A stretch of 64,000 nucleotides of DNA from Spirochaetota bacterium. GTDB taxonomy: Bacteria > Spirochaetota > Brachyspiria > Brachyspirales > JACRPF01. The stretch lies in NCBI GenBank assembly GCA_016214035.1, contig JACRPF010000002.1, positions 1-64,000 of the forward strand, in the 5' to 3' direction. The notes beneath the pieces are model-generated. The model made no database searches and was not told where the DNA came from. It saw only the letters and a program-made list of their open reading frames with translations. The position numbers and the translations under genes were made by a program. Below, in pieces: positions 9,142 to 18,211 of the stretch (position 1 is its first letter; each line of letters starts with the position of its first letter).

Positions 9142-10072
9142 AAAAAATGTTGAAACGGTGGGTGGTCAGGCCGTTATCGAAGGCGTGATGCTTCGCGACA
9201 AGAAAAATTATGCGGTAGCCGTTCGCAAGGAGAACGGCGAGATCATCAGTATGAAAGAGGCGGTTGTCAGCGTGGCAGACAAACATCCTATTTTGAAAAA
9301 ACCGTTCCTCCGCGGCATGGTGAATTTCATCGAACAGCTCAAAATGGGTTATGGTATATTGATATATTCCGCCAATCAGAATCTCAAGGAAGGCGAAAAG
9401 CCGGAGAAGGAGAGCGGGTGGGGTATGACGCTTGCGCTTATCGTAGCACTCGGATTTGCTATCCTCCTGTTTAAGGCGCTGCCGTATGGCTTGACGGTGC
9501 TCCTGGGTGATCTTTTCAAGGTCAAGAATATTGCCGTTGAGAAACCAATCATATTCAATATCATCGCCGGTGTACTCAAGTTATCGATTTTCTTTCTTTA
9601 TATCTACGCCATTTCATTTATGAAGGATATGCGGCGTATGTTTCAGTATCATGGAGCGGAACACAAGGTAGCAAATGCCTATGAGGCCGGTGAGACGGTT
9701 ACGCCCGAGTCGGTGAAGAAATATCCCACACTGCATCCGCGGTGCGGAACTACATTCATGTTCCTTGTGCTGGCAATCGGCGTGGTTGTGTACATCATCC
9801 TGCAGCCGTTTCTCATGAATCTGCCCGGTTTCAAATCGCTGCCGAAGTTCATGAGCAATCTTGCCATTCTCGCCATGCAGATAGCGCTGCTGCCAATCAT
9901 CGCGGGCATATCGTATGAAGTGTTGAAGCTTGCATTCCGTTTCGAGGGAAATATCCTGCTCAAAGCTGCAATCGCACCGGGGCTTTTGTTTCAGAAGATA
10001 TCCACCGCCGAACCGGATGACAGCCAGATTGAAGTTGCAATAAAGTCGTTCACCGTGCTCAAAGGACTATGA
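9131..10072 (+). CDS. DUF1385 family membrane protein (YqhQ-like)
   Basis: 313 residues. The N-terminal signature GGQAVIEGVMLR (12-23) and the central YHGAEHKVANAYEAGE plus HPRCGTTFMFLV are diagnostic of DUF1385. The conserved His/Glu/Cys residues suggest metal binding. There are four or five hydrophobic segments: about 98-125 (MTLALIVALGFAILLFKALP), 141-165, 210-232 and 245-275. It is an inner-membrane protein whose biochemical role is unknown in all bacteria I know of; in Bacillus the homologue is yqhQ. The start overlaps thyX by 11 bases and is preceded by AAGGGA. Its stop overlaps the next start (ATGA). Co-translation with thyX is clear, but it does not by itself give a function. Confidence 0.92.
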   Translation: MKDRKNVETVGGQAVIEGVMLRDKKNYAVAVRKENGEIISMKEAVVSVADKHPILKKPFLRGMVNFIEQLKMGYGILIYSANQNLKEGEKPEKESGWGMTLALIVALGFAILLFKALPYGLTVLLGDLFKVKNIAVEKPIIFNIIAGVLKLSIFFLYIYAISFMKDMRRMFQYHGAEHKVANAYEAGETVTPESVKKYPTLHPRCGTTFMFLVLAIGVVVYIILQPFLMNLPGFKSLPKFMSNLAILAMQIALLPIIAGISYEVLKLAFRFEGNILLKAAIAPGLLFQKISTAEPDDSQIEVAIKSFTVLKGL

Positions 10073-10920
10073 TCCGCATCGGGATACTAACTCTTGTCAT
10101 CGCTGCTGCACTGAACGCAGTGCCGATAAAGTTCTTTCTTGTCGGAATTCCGTCAAGCGGCGGTGTGGTATATAATGAAAACATACCGCGGCTTCTGGAA
10201 TCATTCTATGAAACGGCAAAGAAGGAGCGGATATCAGAGGGCGATCTGTCATTTACAACAAGCGGATTTACCAAATACGCGTATCTTTCACGGTATTTTA
10301 ATGCAACGATATCAACGACAGGACTTGCGGTTATTTATATGAACGGTCTTGTCTCTTCCGGTCAAGGATTTCCTTTTTTGACCTATGACAGTGCGGGGAC
10401 GTCCGTCATCACAGCCGCTGATGCCGCTTCGGTGATCGCTTCAAATACGGCCGCGGTGCTGCTGCTGCTTGATACACCGACGAGTACCAATGTGCAACAG
10501 CCGGTGTTGACGCTCCCCGAGATAAAGGACAGTTTTCTGGCGGCATTTTCAGGAAAGCCGCATGCCGTGATAGCAGGCAATGCGGCAATGCCCAATGCGG
10601 TAATTTCGAACCTGATCGAGGTGCTGCATACCCACTCCGGTGTCGATGCCGAGGGGAAAGACGGTATTATCTCGGTGAATGACATTTATCAGTCATTTCC
10701 GGCGTCCATGAGGGCAGGTAATGCGCTGGGCGAGTATGGCAATGAAGCGATTGCCGTTTACCAATGGGTGCGTCCGGTAGTTTCGGTTACAACCAACGCA
10801 CCGGCGAAGTCTTCCGGTAATGTAAAGACGCGAAATTTTGTGGTATACAGCAGGAACGCGGTATCAGCACAGCAGACTGCAAACGTAACGACCAATATAA
10901 CCCCGGGGTACTGGAAATAG
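10069..10920 (+). CDS. exported protein with caspase-fold-like organisation
   Basis: 283 residues with a signal peptide (MIRIGILTLVIAAALNAVPI). The start overlaps the DUF1385 stop by four bases. The pattern recalls peptidase C14/caspase-like domains: a first strand FFLVGIPSSGG, the helix NIPRLLESFYETAKKE, strands AVLLLLDTP and HAVIAGNAAMPNAV, then DGIISVNDIYQSFP, which looks like the DGxITxxELxxY segment of metacaspases. The catalytic His and Cys expected after the third and fourth strands are not visible (SGQGFPF and NAAMPN stand there), so a peptidase would be inactive. The C-terminal 50 residues are Asn/Thr/Val-rich. Confidence in the gene is high; the fold assignment is weak. Confidence 0.8.
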   Translation: MIRIGILTLVIAAALNAVPIKFFLVGIPSSGGVVYNENIPRLLESFYETAKKERISEGDLSFTTSGFTKYAYLSRYFNATISTTGLAVIYMNGLVSSGQGFPFLTYDSAGTSVITAADAASVIASNTAAVLLLLDTPTSTNVQQPVLTLPEIKDSFLAAFSGKPHAVIAGNAAMPNAVISNLIEVLHTHSGVDAEGKDGIISVNDIYQSFPASMRAGNALGEYGNEAIAVYQWVRPVVSVTTNAPAKSSGNVKTRNFVVYSRNAVSAQQTANVTTNITPGYWK

Positions 10921-10965
10921 GCTGTCCGGGCAGTCGAAATCGGCGACGTACAACGTATCGGTTAT

Positions 10966-10994
10966 TTGACGAAGTTGATAAAATAAACTATACT
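10966..10994 (+). promoter_or_regulatory. strong sigma70-type promoter of the efflux operon, leaderless
   Basis: TTGACG (10966-10971), a 17-base spacer and TATACT (10989-10994). The predicted start point is about 11001 and the ATG is at 11003. The first gene therefore seems to be translated from a leaderless mRNA; no Shine-Dalgarno site exists between the -10 and the ATG. Confidence 0.8.
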
Positions 10995-11002
10995 GTAGTG
11001 TC

Positions 11003-12418
11003 ATGAAAACCTGCTGTACTGCGATTTGTATCGTTTTTTTTATTTTTTTTACCGCGAAAAACAGTTTCGCCGATGTTCAGCGTGTGTATACGCTGCCGGA
11101 ACTGAAAAAAATAATCCTGATACGAAACGCGGATAATATCATCGCAAGCAACCGGACGCTGCTCAGCAAGAATATGTATCAGGCCGCGGTGAATAAATTT
11201 TTCTGGCCGTATATCAGGGTTGCCGTGGATTCACCGCTTGCCGCGGGCGCGGACAATATTGTTCTGCCGGCGACCAATTACTATCTGTTCAGCACGAATT
11301 ATGCGTTGATCGGGACGCTCACGCTTGAGGAGAAGCTCCCGTGGGATATGCTCTTCAAGGCGGAAACAAAATATCAGCTGGCGATACAGACGAATGTCAG
11401 GAATTATTTTTCCGGATCATTGAGTCTGAGCCAGTCGATATTCAAACGCAACGACGATGCGTATACCGCCGATGCGGCGCAGCGTGACCTTGAACTGGCG
11501 CTGCGTACCTTTGTTCAGAACGAGCGCGATCTCGTCTATACCATCGACAGCCAGTATTACGACACCGTCACGAGCGAGATAACGCTGGCGAGTTCCCGCA
11601 GGCGCGTCACGAGCGGTTATTCGAACACGGTGATGACGGGGTATAAATACAAAGCCGGGCTCATCAATGAGATAACGTATCTTCGTCTTGATCAGAGCTA
11701 TTCCAAAACACTCGCCGATTTTGAGAGCCAGAAATTATCGCTGCGCAGTCAGAAGTCGGCGCTGGCGCTGCTCATGGATACAACCAATTACGACTTCAAT
11801 ATAGATCTGACGCTTCCGGTAGAGAAAGTCCGGTATGATAAGCAGTCATCCATTGCTCGATCAATATCCAACGATCTTACGCTGCAGTCAATCGCATTGA
11901 ATATTTGGAAGGAAAAGAAATCACTTGAAAACATACTCGACGACTATCGTCCCAACGGGACCGCGTCGGTGACGCTCGCGCGTGATTTCAACGCGAATTA
12001 TGATCTGAAATTGTCCCTGAACCTCTCTTCAGCATTATTCGACCGTATGCAGAGCGATCTGGCGATTGAGGCATCGGTGGTTGCGATATCAAACCTTAAC
12101 ATACAGATTGTGCAGCGGCAGCGGACCATACAGTCGACGATTGAACGGATAATCGACAGTCTTGATATCATGGAAACGAACATCACTATCTATCAGCAGA
12201 GCTTCGTGATTGCGAAAAAATCGTTCGATATCAACATGGAACGGTTTAATCTCGGCGTCATCTCCACGGAAACGATGGTGACCACCGAAGACGATTATTA
12301 CGCTACCGAACTTTCACTGGTGCAGCAGAAAGTGGCGTATCTGAAGGCGATTAGTCAGCTTGAGAATAAGTTCTGGATGGTGCGGGCAGCAGCACCGACT
12401 GCAGGGACGAATAAGTAA
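11003..12418 (+). CDS. TolC-family outer membrane efflux channel
   Basis: 471 residues with a signal peptide (MKTCCTAICIVFFIFFTAKNSFA). After it comes YTLPELKKIILIRNADNIIASN, the usual first helix of outer membrane efflux proteins. The protein has two long helical repeats, each ending near short beta segments (ETKYQLAIQTNV...LSLSQSIFKRND and VTLARDFNANYDLKLSLNLSSALFD), as in TolC halves. The second half contains the typical VQRQRTIQSTIERIIDSLDIMETNITIYQQSF. It forms the outer membrane exit duct for the ABC exporter encoded downstream. The ABC ATPase ATG overlaps its stop (TAATG), so the operon is tightly coupled. Confidence 0.93.
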   Translation: MKTCCTAICIVFFIFFTAKNSFADVQRVYTLPELKKIILIRNADNIIASNRTLLSKNMYQAAVNKFFWPYIRVAVDSPLAAGADNIVLPATNYYLFSTNYALIGTLTLEEKLPWDMLFKAETKYQLAIQTNVRNYFSGSLSLSQSIFKRNDDAYTADAAQRDLELALRTFVQNERDLVYTIDSQYYDTVTSEITLASSRRRVTSGYSNTVMTGYKYKAGLINEITYLRLDQSYSKTLADFESQKLSLRSQKSALALLMDTTNYDFNIDLTLPVEKVRYDKQSSIARSISNDLTLQSIALNIWKEKKSLENILDDYRPNGTASVTLARDFNANYDLKLSLNLSSALFDRMQSDLAIEASVVAISNLNIQIVQRQRTIQSTIERIIDSLDIMETNITIYQQSFVIAKKSFDINMERFNLGVISTETMVTTEDDYYATELSLVQQKVAYLKAISQLENKFWMVRAAAPTAGTNK

Positions 12419-13122
12419 TGCTTGCCAAACCGCTGATTCAGCTGAGCAATATCACCAAGCAATATGTGGTGGGCGATTCGCTGATACACGCGCTGCGTGA
12501 TGTGAATATACGCATCGATCACGGCGAGTATGTCGCCATAACCGGACATTCGGGTTCCGGCAAGTCAACGCTCATGAACATACTCGGCTGTCTTGATAAG
12601 CCGACGGGCGGGACCTATACGCTCAACGAGGTGAATGTTGAATCGCTGTCCGACGATGAGTTGAGCGGCATACGCAATAAGGAGATCGGTTTCGTGTTTC
12701 AGACGTTCAATCTTTTTATGAGAAAGGACGTGTATTTCAACGTGTCGCTGCCGCTTGTGTATGCTTATCACCGAAACGGGGTGGACCGTTCACGGGTGCT
12801 CGCGATGATCGAGAAGGTGGGACTTATGAACCGGCTGCATCATAAGCCCAACGAACTTTCCGGCGGACAGCGCCAGCGTGTGGCTATCGCACGGGCGCTC
12901 GTAACCGGCCCGTCGCTCATTCTCGCCGACGAACCTACCGGCAACCTGGACAGCGCCACCTCGCGCGATATCATGAAGATATTCGATTCGCTCCATGAGG
13001 AGGGCGTTACGGTCATCATCGTCACGCATGAAGCCGATATCGCAGCGCACTGCAAGCGCACCATACATATCACCGACGGCAGCGTTGCCGATCAAAAAAA
13101 AGTAAAAAGGCTCCGATCATGA
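12418..13122 (+). CDS. MacB/LolD-type ABC transporter ATP-binding protein
   Basis: 234 residues. Walker A is GHSGSGKST (43-51); the signature is LSGGQRQRVAIARAL; Walker B is LILADEPTGNLD, the form typical of the MacB/LolD/FtsE subfamily; the switch His is in IIVTHEADIAAHC. It powers the FtsX-type permease encoded two genes downstream. Together with the TolC-like channel and the adaptor lipoprotein it should form a tripartite MacAB-TolC-like machine that expels periplasmic substrates such as peptides, lipids or toxins; the substrate is not predictable. The start overlaps the previous stop by one base and the end overlaps the adaptor start by four. Confidence 0.95.
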   Translation: MLAKPLIQLSNITKQYVVGDSLIHALRDVNIRIDHGEYVAITGHSGSGKSTLMNILGCLDKPTGGTYTLNEVNVESLSDDELSGIRNKEIGFVFQTFNLFMRKDVYFNVSLPLVYAYHRNGVDRSRVLAMIEKVGLMNRLHHKPNELSGGQRQRVAIARALVTGPSLILADEPTGNLDSATSRDIMKIFDSLHEEGVTVIIVTHEADIAAHCKRTIHITDGSVADQKKVKRLRS

Positions 13123-14867
13123 AAAAGAACGTGTTGCTCGCCGCCGCAGCGATTGCGATCATCCTTGCCGGCTGTACGAAAAAGAAAGAGAATATGCTCC
13201 TCGTCGCTGACGTGAAGCACGGCGATTTTTATGAATCGCTCACGGCCACCGGAAATCTCGACGCCGTTGAGTCCATCGACGTGCTCGCCCCGAATTTTCT
13301 GGGTTCATCAACGCTCATCGCGCTCATTCCCGAAGGTTCGTTCGTTGAAAAGGGTGAAAAGATCGCACAGTTCGACACCGGATGGCTGGACGATCAGATA
13401 AAAAACACGGACGATAAAATATTAAACGCCGGCTATGATATGGATAATTATCTTGCGAACTGGCAGGAGACGATTATCGCGCTGTCGAACAATCTCAGTG
13501 ACAAGGAAACGGCGCTCAAGGCCCAGGAATACAGTCAGGAGGCGCTGAAATTCGCCGCGCAGATGGACCAGGAAAAAGGGAAACTTGATTACATCAAAGC
13601 GCAGCGCGGGGTTGAGGATGCGTTGTCGAAGATAAAACTGGGCATACTCAATAACGAACGTATGATACGTTCGAAGAAAGACAATATGAAAAAGCTTGCT
13701 GCAGAACGTGAGATGCACTCAACGAACATCAGCAACTGCACGGTATACTCGCCCGCAAAAGGCCTCATCGTATATCGCACAAAAAATCCCTATACCAAGG
13801 AAAAAATAAAAATCGGCGATACGCTCAGGCGAGGGCAGGTGTATATTACCATACCCGATCTTGAAAAAATGAAAGTTCTCATGGATGTGAACGAGGTCGA
13901 TATACACCGTATCCGAAACGGCATGCCGTGCAGCATGGTATTCGACGCATTTCCCGACCGCACCTATACGGGGCGTCTGACGTCCATCGGTTCACTTGCC
14001 CGTGCGAAGATAAATAATGCCGATATCATGGTGTTCGATGTTACCGCCAGTGTGAACGAATCAGACGAGGATCGGCTGCGTCCCGGGATGTCGGCGCGGG
14101 TTGATATCATCATCGCCACCTATAAGAACTCTGATTTTATTCCGCTTGACACCGTTTTTAACAAGACCGACGACAAAGGCATTGTTTTCGAATTAAGACG
14201 GGGTTCGCTCAAAAAACATGAAGTCACCCTCGGTCCGAAAAATGACGACTTTGTCATCATCCGTTCGCCGCTGCCCGATAATATCAAACTGGTTCTGTAT
14301 GACCCGGTTATCGAGGAAAGTACATTTAAACTTGATCAGTACACGTTCAAGAATTATACGCCGACAAAGCAGAAATCAATGAGCAATGCCGCCGGAATGA
14401 CGAATGCAATCGTCAGCAATGTGCGCCCGCGACGTGCGGCGGCGACAAATGCAATGGCGCCGAAAATGCCGCCCGAGGAAGCGCCGCCTCCGCCTCAGAT
14501 GGCAGCCTCAGCCGGACCCTCCGGCGATGCTTCCGAGCAGGGAAAAGAGAATGAAGTGAAGACGAATGATAAACCGCGCCGGCGTACGTTTTCTCTTGAA
14601 CAGATAAAACAGTCACGTCCTGATGACTACAAAAAGATCGAAGCGTACATGAAGGAAAATAAGATAACCGAAGATATGCTTAAAAGCGATCGGGCGAAGA
14701 TGGTGAAGATGTTTTCCGATCTCGGTTTTGCACAGCGGCGTACGAATGCGGCGCCCACAAATGCCGAAGCAACGAATAACGCACCGGCGAATGCAGCATC
14801 AGCGAAAACGGGAACGGCAAAGCCGGAATCCCCGAAAAGCGAAACGCCGGGGAAAGAAGCGCGCTGA
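13119..14867 (+). CDS. MacA/HlyD-type adaptor lipoprotein with long C-terminal tail
   Basis: 582 residues. The lipobox LAGC places the modified Cys at 19. Residues about 30-420 follow the membrane-fusion-protein plan: a first lipoyl half (SIDVLAPNFLG...LIPEGSFVEKGEKIAQFDT), a helical hairpin (about 85-205), the second half (NCTVYSPAKGLIVYRT), then beta-barrel segments (LMDVNEVDIHRIRNGMPCSMVFDAFPD...GRLTSIGS and LRPGMSARVDI). Residues about 430-582 are an unusual extra tail: two Ala/Pro/Asn-rich stretches around a basic helical segment (RRRTFSLEQIKQSRPDDYKK). Usual family members end near 370-420. It should bridge the ABC permease and the TolC-like channel. The start overlaps the ATPase stop and the end overlaps the permease start (TGATG). 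Confidence 0.92.
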   Translation: MKKNVLLAAAAIAIILAGCTKKKENMLLVADVKHGDFYESLTATGNLDAVESIDVLAPNFLGSSTLIALIPEGSFVEKGEKIAQFDTGWLDDQIKNTDDKILNAGYDMDNYLANWQETIIALSNNLSDKETALKAQEYSQEALKFAAQMDQEKGKLDYIKAQRGVEDALSKIKLGILNNERMIRSKKDNMKKLAAEREMHSTNISNCTVYSPAKGLIVYRTKNPYTKEKIKIGDTLRRGQVYITIPDLEKMKVLMDVNEVDIHRIRNGMPCSMVFDAFPDRTYTGRLTSIGSLARAKINNADIMVFDVTASVNESDEDRLRPGMSARVDIIIATYKNSDFIPLDTVFNKTDDKGIVFELRRGSLKKHEVTLGPKNDDFVIIRSPLPDNIKLVLYDPVIEESTFKLDQYTFKNYTPTKQKSMSNAAGMTNAIVSNVRPRRAAATNAMAPKMPPEEAPPPPQMAASAGPSGDASEQGKENEVKTNDKPRRRTFSLEQIKQSRPDDYKKIEAYMKENKITEDMLKSDRAKMVKMFSDLGFAQRRTNAAPTNAEATNNAPANAASAKTGTAKPESPKSETPGKEAR

Positions 14868-16102
14868 TGCTGAAGATCATTCTCCTGAGCGCCGCCATCG
14901 CATTTGACGGCATTCTGACGCATAAGCTTCGAAGCTTTCTCACCATGCTCGGCATCATTTTCGGTGTCACCGCCGTCGTCGCCATGCTTGCGATCGGCGC
15001 CGGAGCCGAGCAGGAGATACTGAATCGCATCGCCGTGATGGGGATTAACAATATATTCGTATATGATGTGCGGAGCGTTCGCGCGAGCGAGGTGGTCAAG
15101 GGGCAGTACATATCGCGCGGTCTGTCATATGACGACGTGACATCGCTCTATGAACTCGTGGGGCCGTATGCTACCGTCATCCCGGTGCAGGACAAGACTA
15201 CACCCGTGTATTTCATGAGTTACAAAGGCGAAACGAAAGTGGTCGCTACTACGGAACGTTATTACAAGGCGCTCAGTCTGAAGATGAAAGAGGGACGGTT
15301 CATCAATAATCTCGATACTGCGGGAAGTCAGATCGCCGTCATCGGCGGCGGGCTGTATGCGCGCCTCAAACGCGAGGGTGAAGTGCTCGGTCAGCCGATA
15401 CGGTTACGGGATCAATGGTATACCGTGGTAGGCGTCATTGAGAGCAAATCGGTAGGCGTTAAGAAAGACGACAATATGGATTATGAGGATTTCAATTACA
15501 ATATCTATGTGCCCATCGATTCGGCCATCATAGAAAACCCCGACGTGCTGTCATCGGAAGTAAGCCGGATCATCGTAAGCTGCCACGATAAAGAGCTCGT
15601 GGGGAAGGTTGGCGTCATCGTTGAACGGATACTGCTGCGTCATCATCGTGAACTGCGCGACTTCAAGATCGTGATACCCGAGGAGCTGCTTAAACAGCAT
15701 CGGGAGACGCAGCGTATATTCGATATCGTACTCGGCTGCATCGCCGGTATTTCTCTTCTCGTCGGCGGCATCGGCATCATGAACATCATGCTTGCGTCGA
15801 TACTTGAACGCACCAAGGAAATAGGTCTCTGCCGGGCGCTTGGCGCAAAAAAGATAGAAATACGGCTTCAGTTCCTTCTGGAAGCAGTGCTCCTGACCAT
15901 TCTCGGCGGATTGCTCGGTATCGTGCTCGCGTTCATCATCACCACAATAATCACCGTATTCTGGCATATGCCGACCAAAGTAACGATGATATCGTGTGTT
16001 CTGTCATTCAGTATTTCAGCGCTGGTTGGTATCGTGTTCGGGTATGTTCCCGCAAAACAGGCCGGCGATATGAATCCCATTGATGCGCTGCGTTACGAGT
16101 GA
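14867..16102 (+). CDS. MacB-type FtsX-domain permease
   Basis: 411 residues. The first membrane helix lies within the typical FDGILTHKLRSFLTMLGIIFGVTAVVAMLAIGAGAEQEIL segment. A periplasmic core follows (about 45-275). Then come three C-terminal helices of the FtsX domain (about 283-308 with GISLLVGGIGIMNIMLASILERTKEIGL, 335-360, 370-395) and the closing PAKQAGDMNPIDALRYE. This is the MacB permease half without a fused ATPase; the ATPase is encoded two genes upstream. It uses mechanotransmission to push substrate through the adaptor and TolC-like duct. The ATG overlaps the adaptor stop. It is the last gene of the operon. Confidence 0.95.
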   Translation: MLKIILLSAAIAFDGILTHKLRSFLTMLGIIFGVTAVVAMLAIGAGAEQEILNRIAVMGINNIFVYDVRSVRASEVVKGQYISRGLSYDDVTSLYELVGPYATVIPVQDKTTPVYFMSYKGETKVVATTERYYKALSLKMKEGRFINNLDTAGSQIAVIGGGLYARLKREGEVLGQPIRLRDQWYTVVGVIESKSVGVKKDDNMDYEDFNYNIYVPIDSAIIENPDVLSSEVSRIIVSCHDKELVGKVGVIVERILLRHHRELRDFKIVIPEELLKQHRETQRIFDIVLGCIAGISLLVGGIGIMNIMLASILERTKEIGLCRALGAKKIEIRLQFLLEAVLLTILGGLLGIVLAFIITTIITVFWHMPTKVTMISCVLSFSISALVGIVFGYVPAKQAGDMNPIDALRYE

Positions 16103-16162
16103 ACGGACTACTTTCTTGACCGCGTTATGGAATATAATGAATTAGTTGTTGAAGATTCTGGA

Positions 16163-16290
16163 GCTGTAAAGTACTATTTATTGTCGCTCTCGCGATGCAT
16201 CCAGCATCGCTTGCGCTAGCGTAACGCGGGAGTCATCTATTTAGCGCGCATCCTTGCGCGTGTTTCTTCTTGTGTGCTGTTCATTACAGC
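16163..16290. repeat. hairpin-rich intergenic element bounded by short inverted repeats
   Basis: Lies between the efflux permease (plus) and the exporter gene (minus), which converge. Outer 12-base inverted repeats (16163-16174 and 16279-16290) match at 10 of 12 positions. Inside are two clean hairpins: GCGATGC/GCATCGC (16192-16198 with 16204-16210, 5-base loop) and CGCGCA/TGCGCG (16245-16250 with 16255-16260, 4-base loop). The second is followed by a T-rich stretch on the plus strand and could act as a terminator. The rest of 16103-16315 contains no gene that I can support. Confidence 0.45.
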
Positions 16291-16315
16291 AATCGAGTAG
16301 ATATCTTGTCCCGCG

Positions 16316-18190
16316 TTATGATATAGCCTGCTTCATCTGTTCAACACCGAGGTTGAGCTGCAGATCGACAAGCTTGGCGTATTCGCCTTTCTTCTCAATG
16401 AGTTCCGCGTGTGTTCCCGTTTCAACGATCTGCCCTTCTTTGAACACCAATATCTTGTCCGCGTTCATGATCGTTGACAGCCGGTGCGCGATGATCACGG
16501 TCGTCTGATTACCGAGCATGCTTTCAATGGCTTTCTGGATCTGCTGTTCCGATTCTGAATCGAGCGCACTGGTGGCTTCGTCAAGTATGAGTATCGCCGG
16601 ATCGCGCATGAGCGCACGCGCAATGGCAATGCGCTGGCGCTGGCCGCCGGAAAGTGTGACGCCGCGTTCGCCGATTATCGTGGCGTATTTTTCCTGGAGT
16701 TTCTCTATGAACTCATGCGCATTCGCCTTCTGCGCGGCCGCTATCATATCGGCCGCGCTGGCTTTGCGCGCATGACGTATGTTGTCCTCGACACTGCCGG
16801 TGAACAGAATGGGATCCTGTGTTACCACGCCCACGAACTGCCGTACGATGCGCATGTCAAGCTCATCGATGGGCATGCCGTCAAGATATATCATGCCGTC
16901 AAGCGGGCGGTAGAGTCCGAGGATGAGGTTCGCGAACGTTGTTTTTCCGCCGCCGGAAGCGCCCACGAGTGCCACGGTCTCGCCCTTGCTGATGCGCACC
17001 GTTATGTGTTTGAGCACCGGGCGCGTGGGGTCGAAGCCGAAGGTGACATCCTCGAAAAAGATATCGCCTTTAAGAGATGCGATTTTCTTTTTTCCTTCGT
17101 TATATTCTATGTCGGGCGCGGTGAGTATTTCGTTTATTGAGCTCATCGATTCGGAGAATTCAAGGAACATATTGTACTGGTTGACGATGGCGGATACGTT
17201 GCCGATGATATTTCCCGCGAACTGCTGGAACAGGAACAGTTCACCGATGAGTATCTGCTTGTTGATGACTGCAAGCGCAAGCATGATGAGGAGGCCGAAC
17301 TGCAGAAGCTGCGTGAGCACCGAGTTTGACGCGCCGAAAAGCGCCGTGCGGAATACGATGTTCCGGTAACGCGATACGATGTTCCGGTTCTTTTCGTCGA
17401 TCTTCCGTTTTTCAAAGTCCTCTTCGCCGTGTACGCGCGAGAGAAACGCGGTCTGCAGGAATGTCGCAACCGAGAATGAAAGGTCTTCGTTCACCATACG
17501 CCCGAGGTGCTGCTGCCGCTCAAGCATGTTCTTGAACAGGCGTTGTGTTATGAAGACCACCGGCACGATGAGCAGAAGCACGAGGAGAATTTTCGGGTTG
17601 ACGAGTGCGAGTACGATGACGCTGTAGAGAAGCGCCACGATGACCGCCAGTACGCTGTTGAAGAGCGCGTCGCCGAAGAACTCGATTTTATTCACATCCA
17701 CCATGATCTTTGAATACAGACGTCCGGTTTCCGCCACGCTGTGATACTGAAGCGACAGTATCTGCAGCTTCGTCACGATATTGTTGCGCATGTCGCGGGA
17801 TACGTTCTTGATGATGTCGGTGCGCGATGCCCCGAACGCCATCCAGTATGATATGTTGATGAGCCCGAAGATGACGATCAGTATCATCGCGAAATAGATC
17901 TTCGTGATGTCGCCGGCGGGGATATAGGTGTCAACAACAAGTTTTACGATAATGGAGAACGATGCCACGGGCACATAGGCGATGATGTAAAAGATGATAG
18001 TCCAGAATACTTTCAGCTTATAGTTTCTGAAATACTCCATGTAAGACAGGAAATTCCTGAAGATGCCGCGGTTCTCGTAATTCGTTCTTCTTTTGCCGTC
18101 GGAACGGTCTCTGTCCCTGTCGCGGTCCCGCCCGCGCTCACGGTCTCTGTTTCTATCCCTGTCTCTGTCCCGGTAATCGTCACGCGCCAT
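16316..18190 (-). CDS. MsbA-like ABC exporter with N-terminal Arg-Asp repeat
   Basis: 624 residues, a fused transmembrane domain plus ATPase. Residues 3-33 are an extraordinary run of alternating Arg and Asp (units RDRD, RNRD, RERG), followed by a basic linker. Six membrane helices lie at about 60-345. The ATPase has Walker A GASGGGKTT, signature LSGGQRQRIAIARAL and Walker B ILILDEATSALDSE, then the switch His in IIAHRLST. Family members work as homodimers moving lipids, peptides or drugs. The RD tail is cytoplasmic by topology and is not part of the family. It is the third gene of a minus-strand run: 21 bases separate it from the transglutaminase-like gene. Confidence 0.93.
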   Translation of the reverse strand: MARDDYRDRDRDRNRDRERGRDRDRDRDRSDGKRRTNYENRGIFRNFLSYMEYFRNYKLKVFWTIIFYIIAYVPVASFSIIVKLVVDTYIPAGDITKIYFAMILIVIFGLINISYWMAFGASRTDIIKNVSRDMRNNIVTKLQILSLQYHSVAETGRLYSKIMVDVNKIEFFGDALFNSVLAVIVALLYSVIVLALVNPKILLVLLLIVPVVFITQRLFKNMLERQQHLGRMVNEDLSFSVATFLQTAFLSRVHGEEDFEKRKIDEKNRNIVSRYRNIVFRTALFGASNSVLTQLLQFGLLIMLALAVINKQILIGELFLFQQFAGNIIGNVSAIVNQYNMFLEFSESMSSINEILTAPDIEYNEGKKKIASLKGDIFFEDVTFGFDPTRPVLKHITVRISKGETVALVGASGGGKTTFANLILGLYRPLDGMIYLDGMPIDELDMRIVRQFVGVVTQDPILFTGSVEDNIRHARKASAADMIAAAQKANAHEFIEKLQEKYATIIGERGVTLSGGQRQRIAIARALMRDPAILILDEATSALDSESEQQIQKAIESMLGNQTTVIIAHRLSTIMNADKILVFKEGQIVETGTHAELIEKKGEYAKLVDLQLNLGVEQMKQAIS

Positions 18191-18211
18191 GTATGTAGGT
18201 GTCCTGTGTGC

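Noticed and set aside
18092-18184. Short tandem-like units on the plus strand that could be a CRISPR or minisatellite
   Set aside because: No spacer-repeat structure; the units are in frame and encode the Arg-Asp run of the exporter with varied codons.
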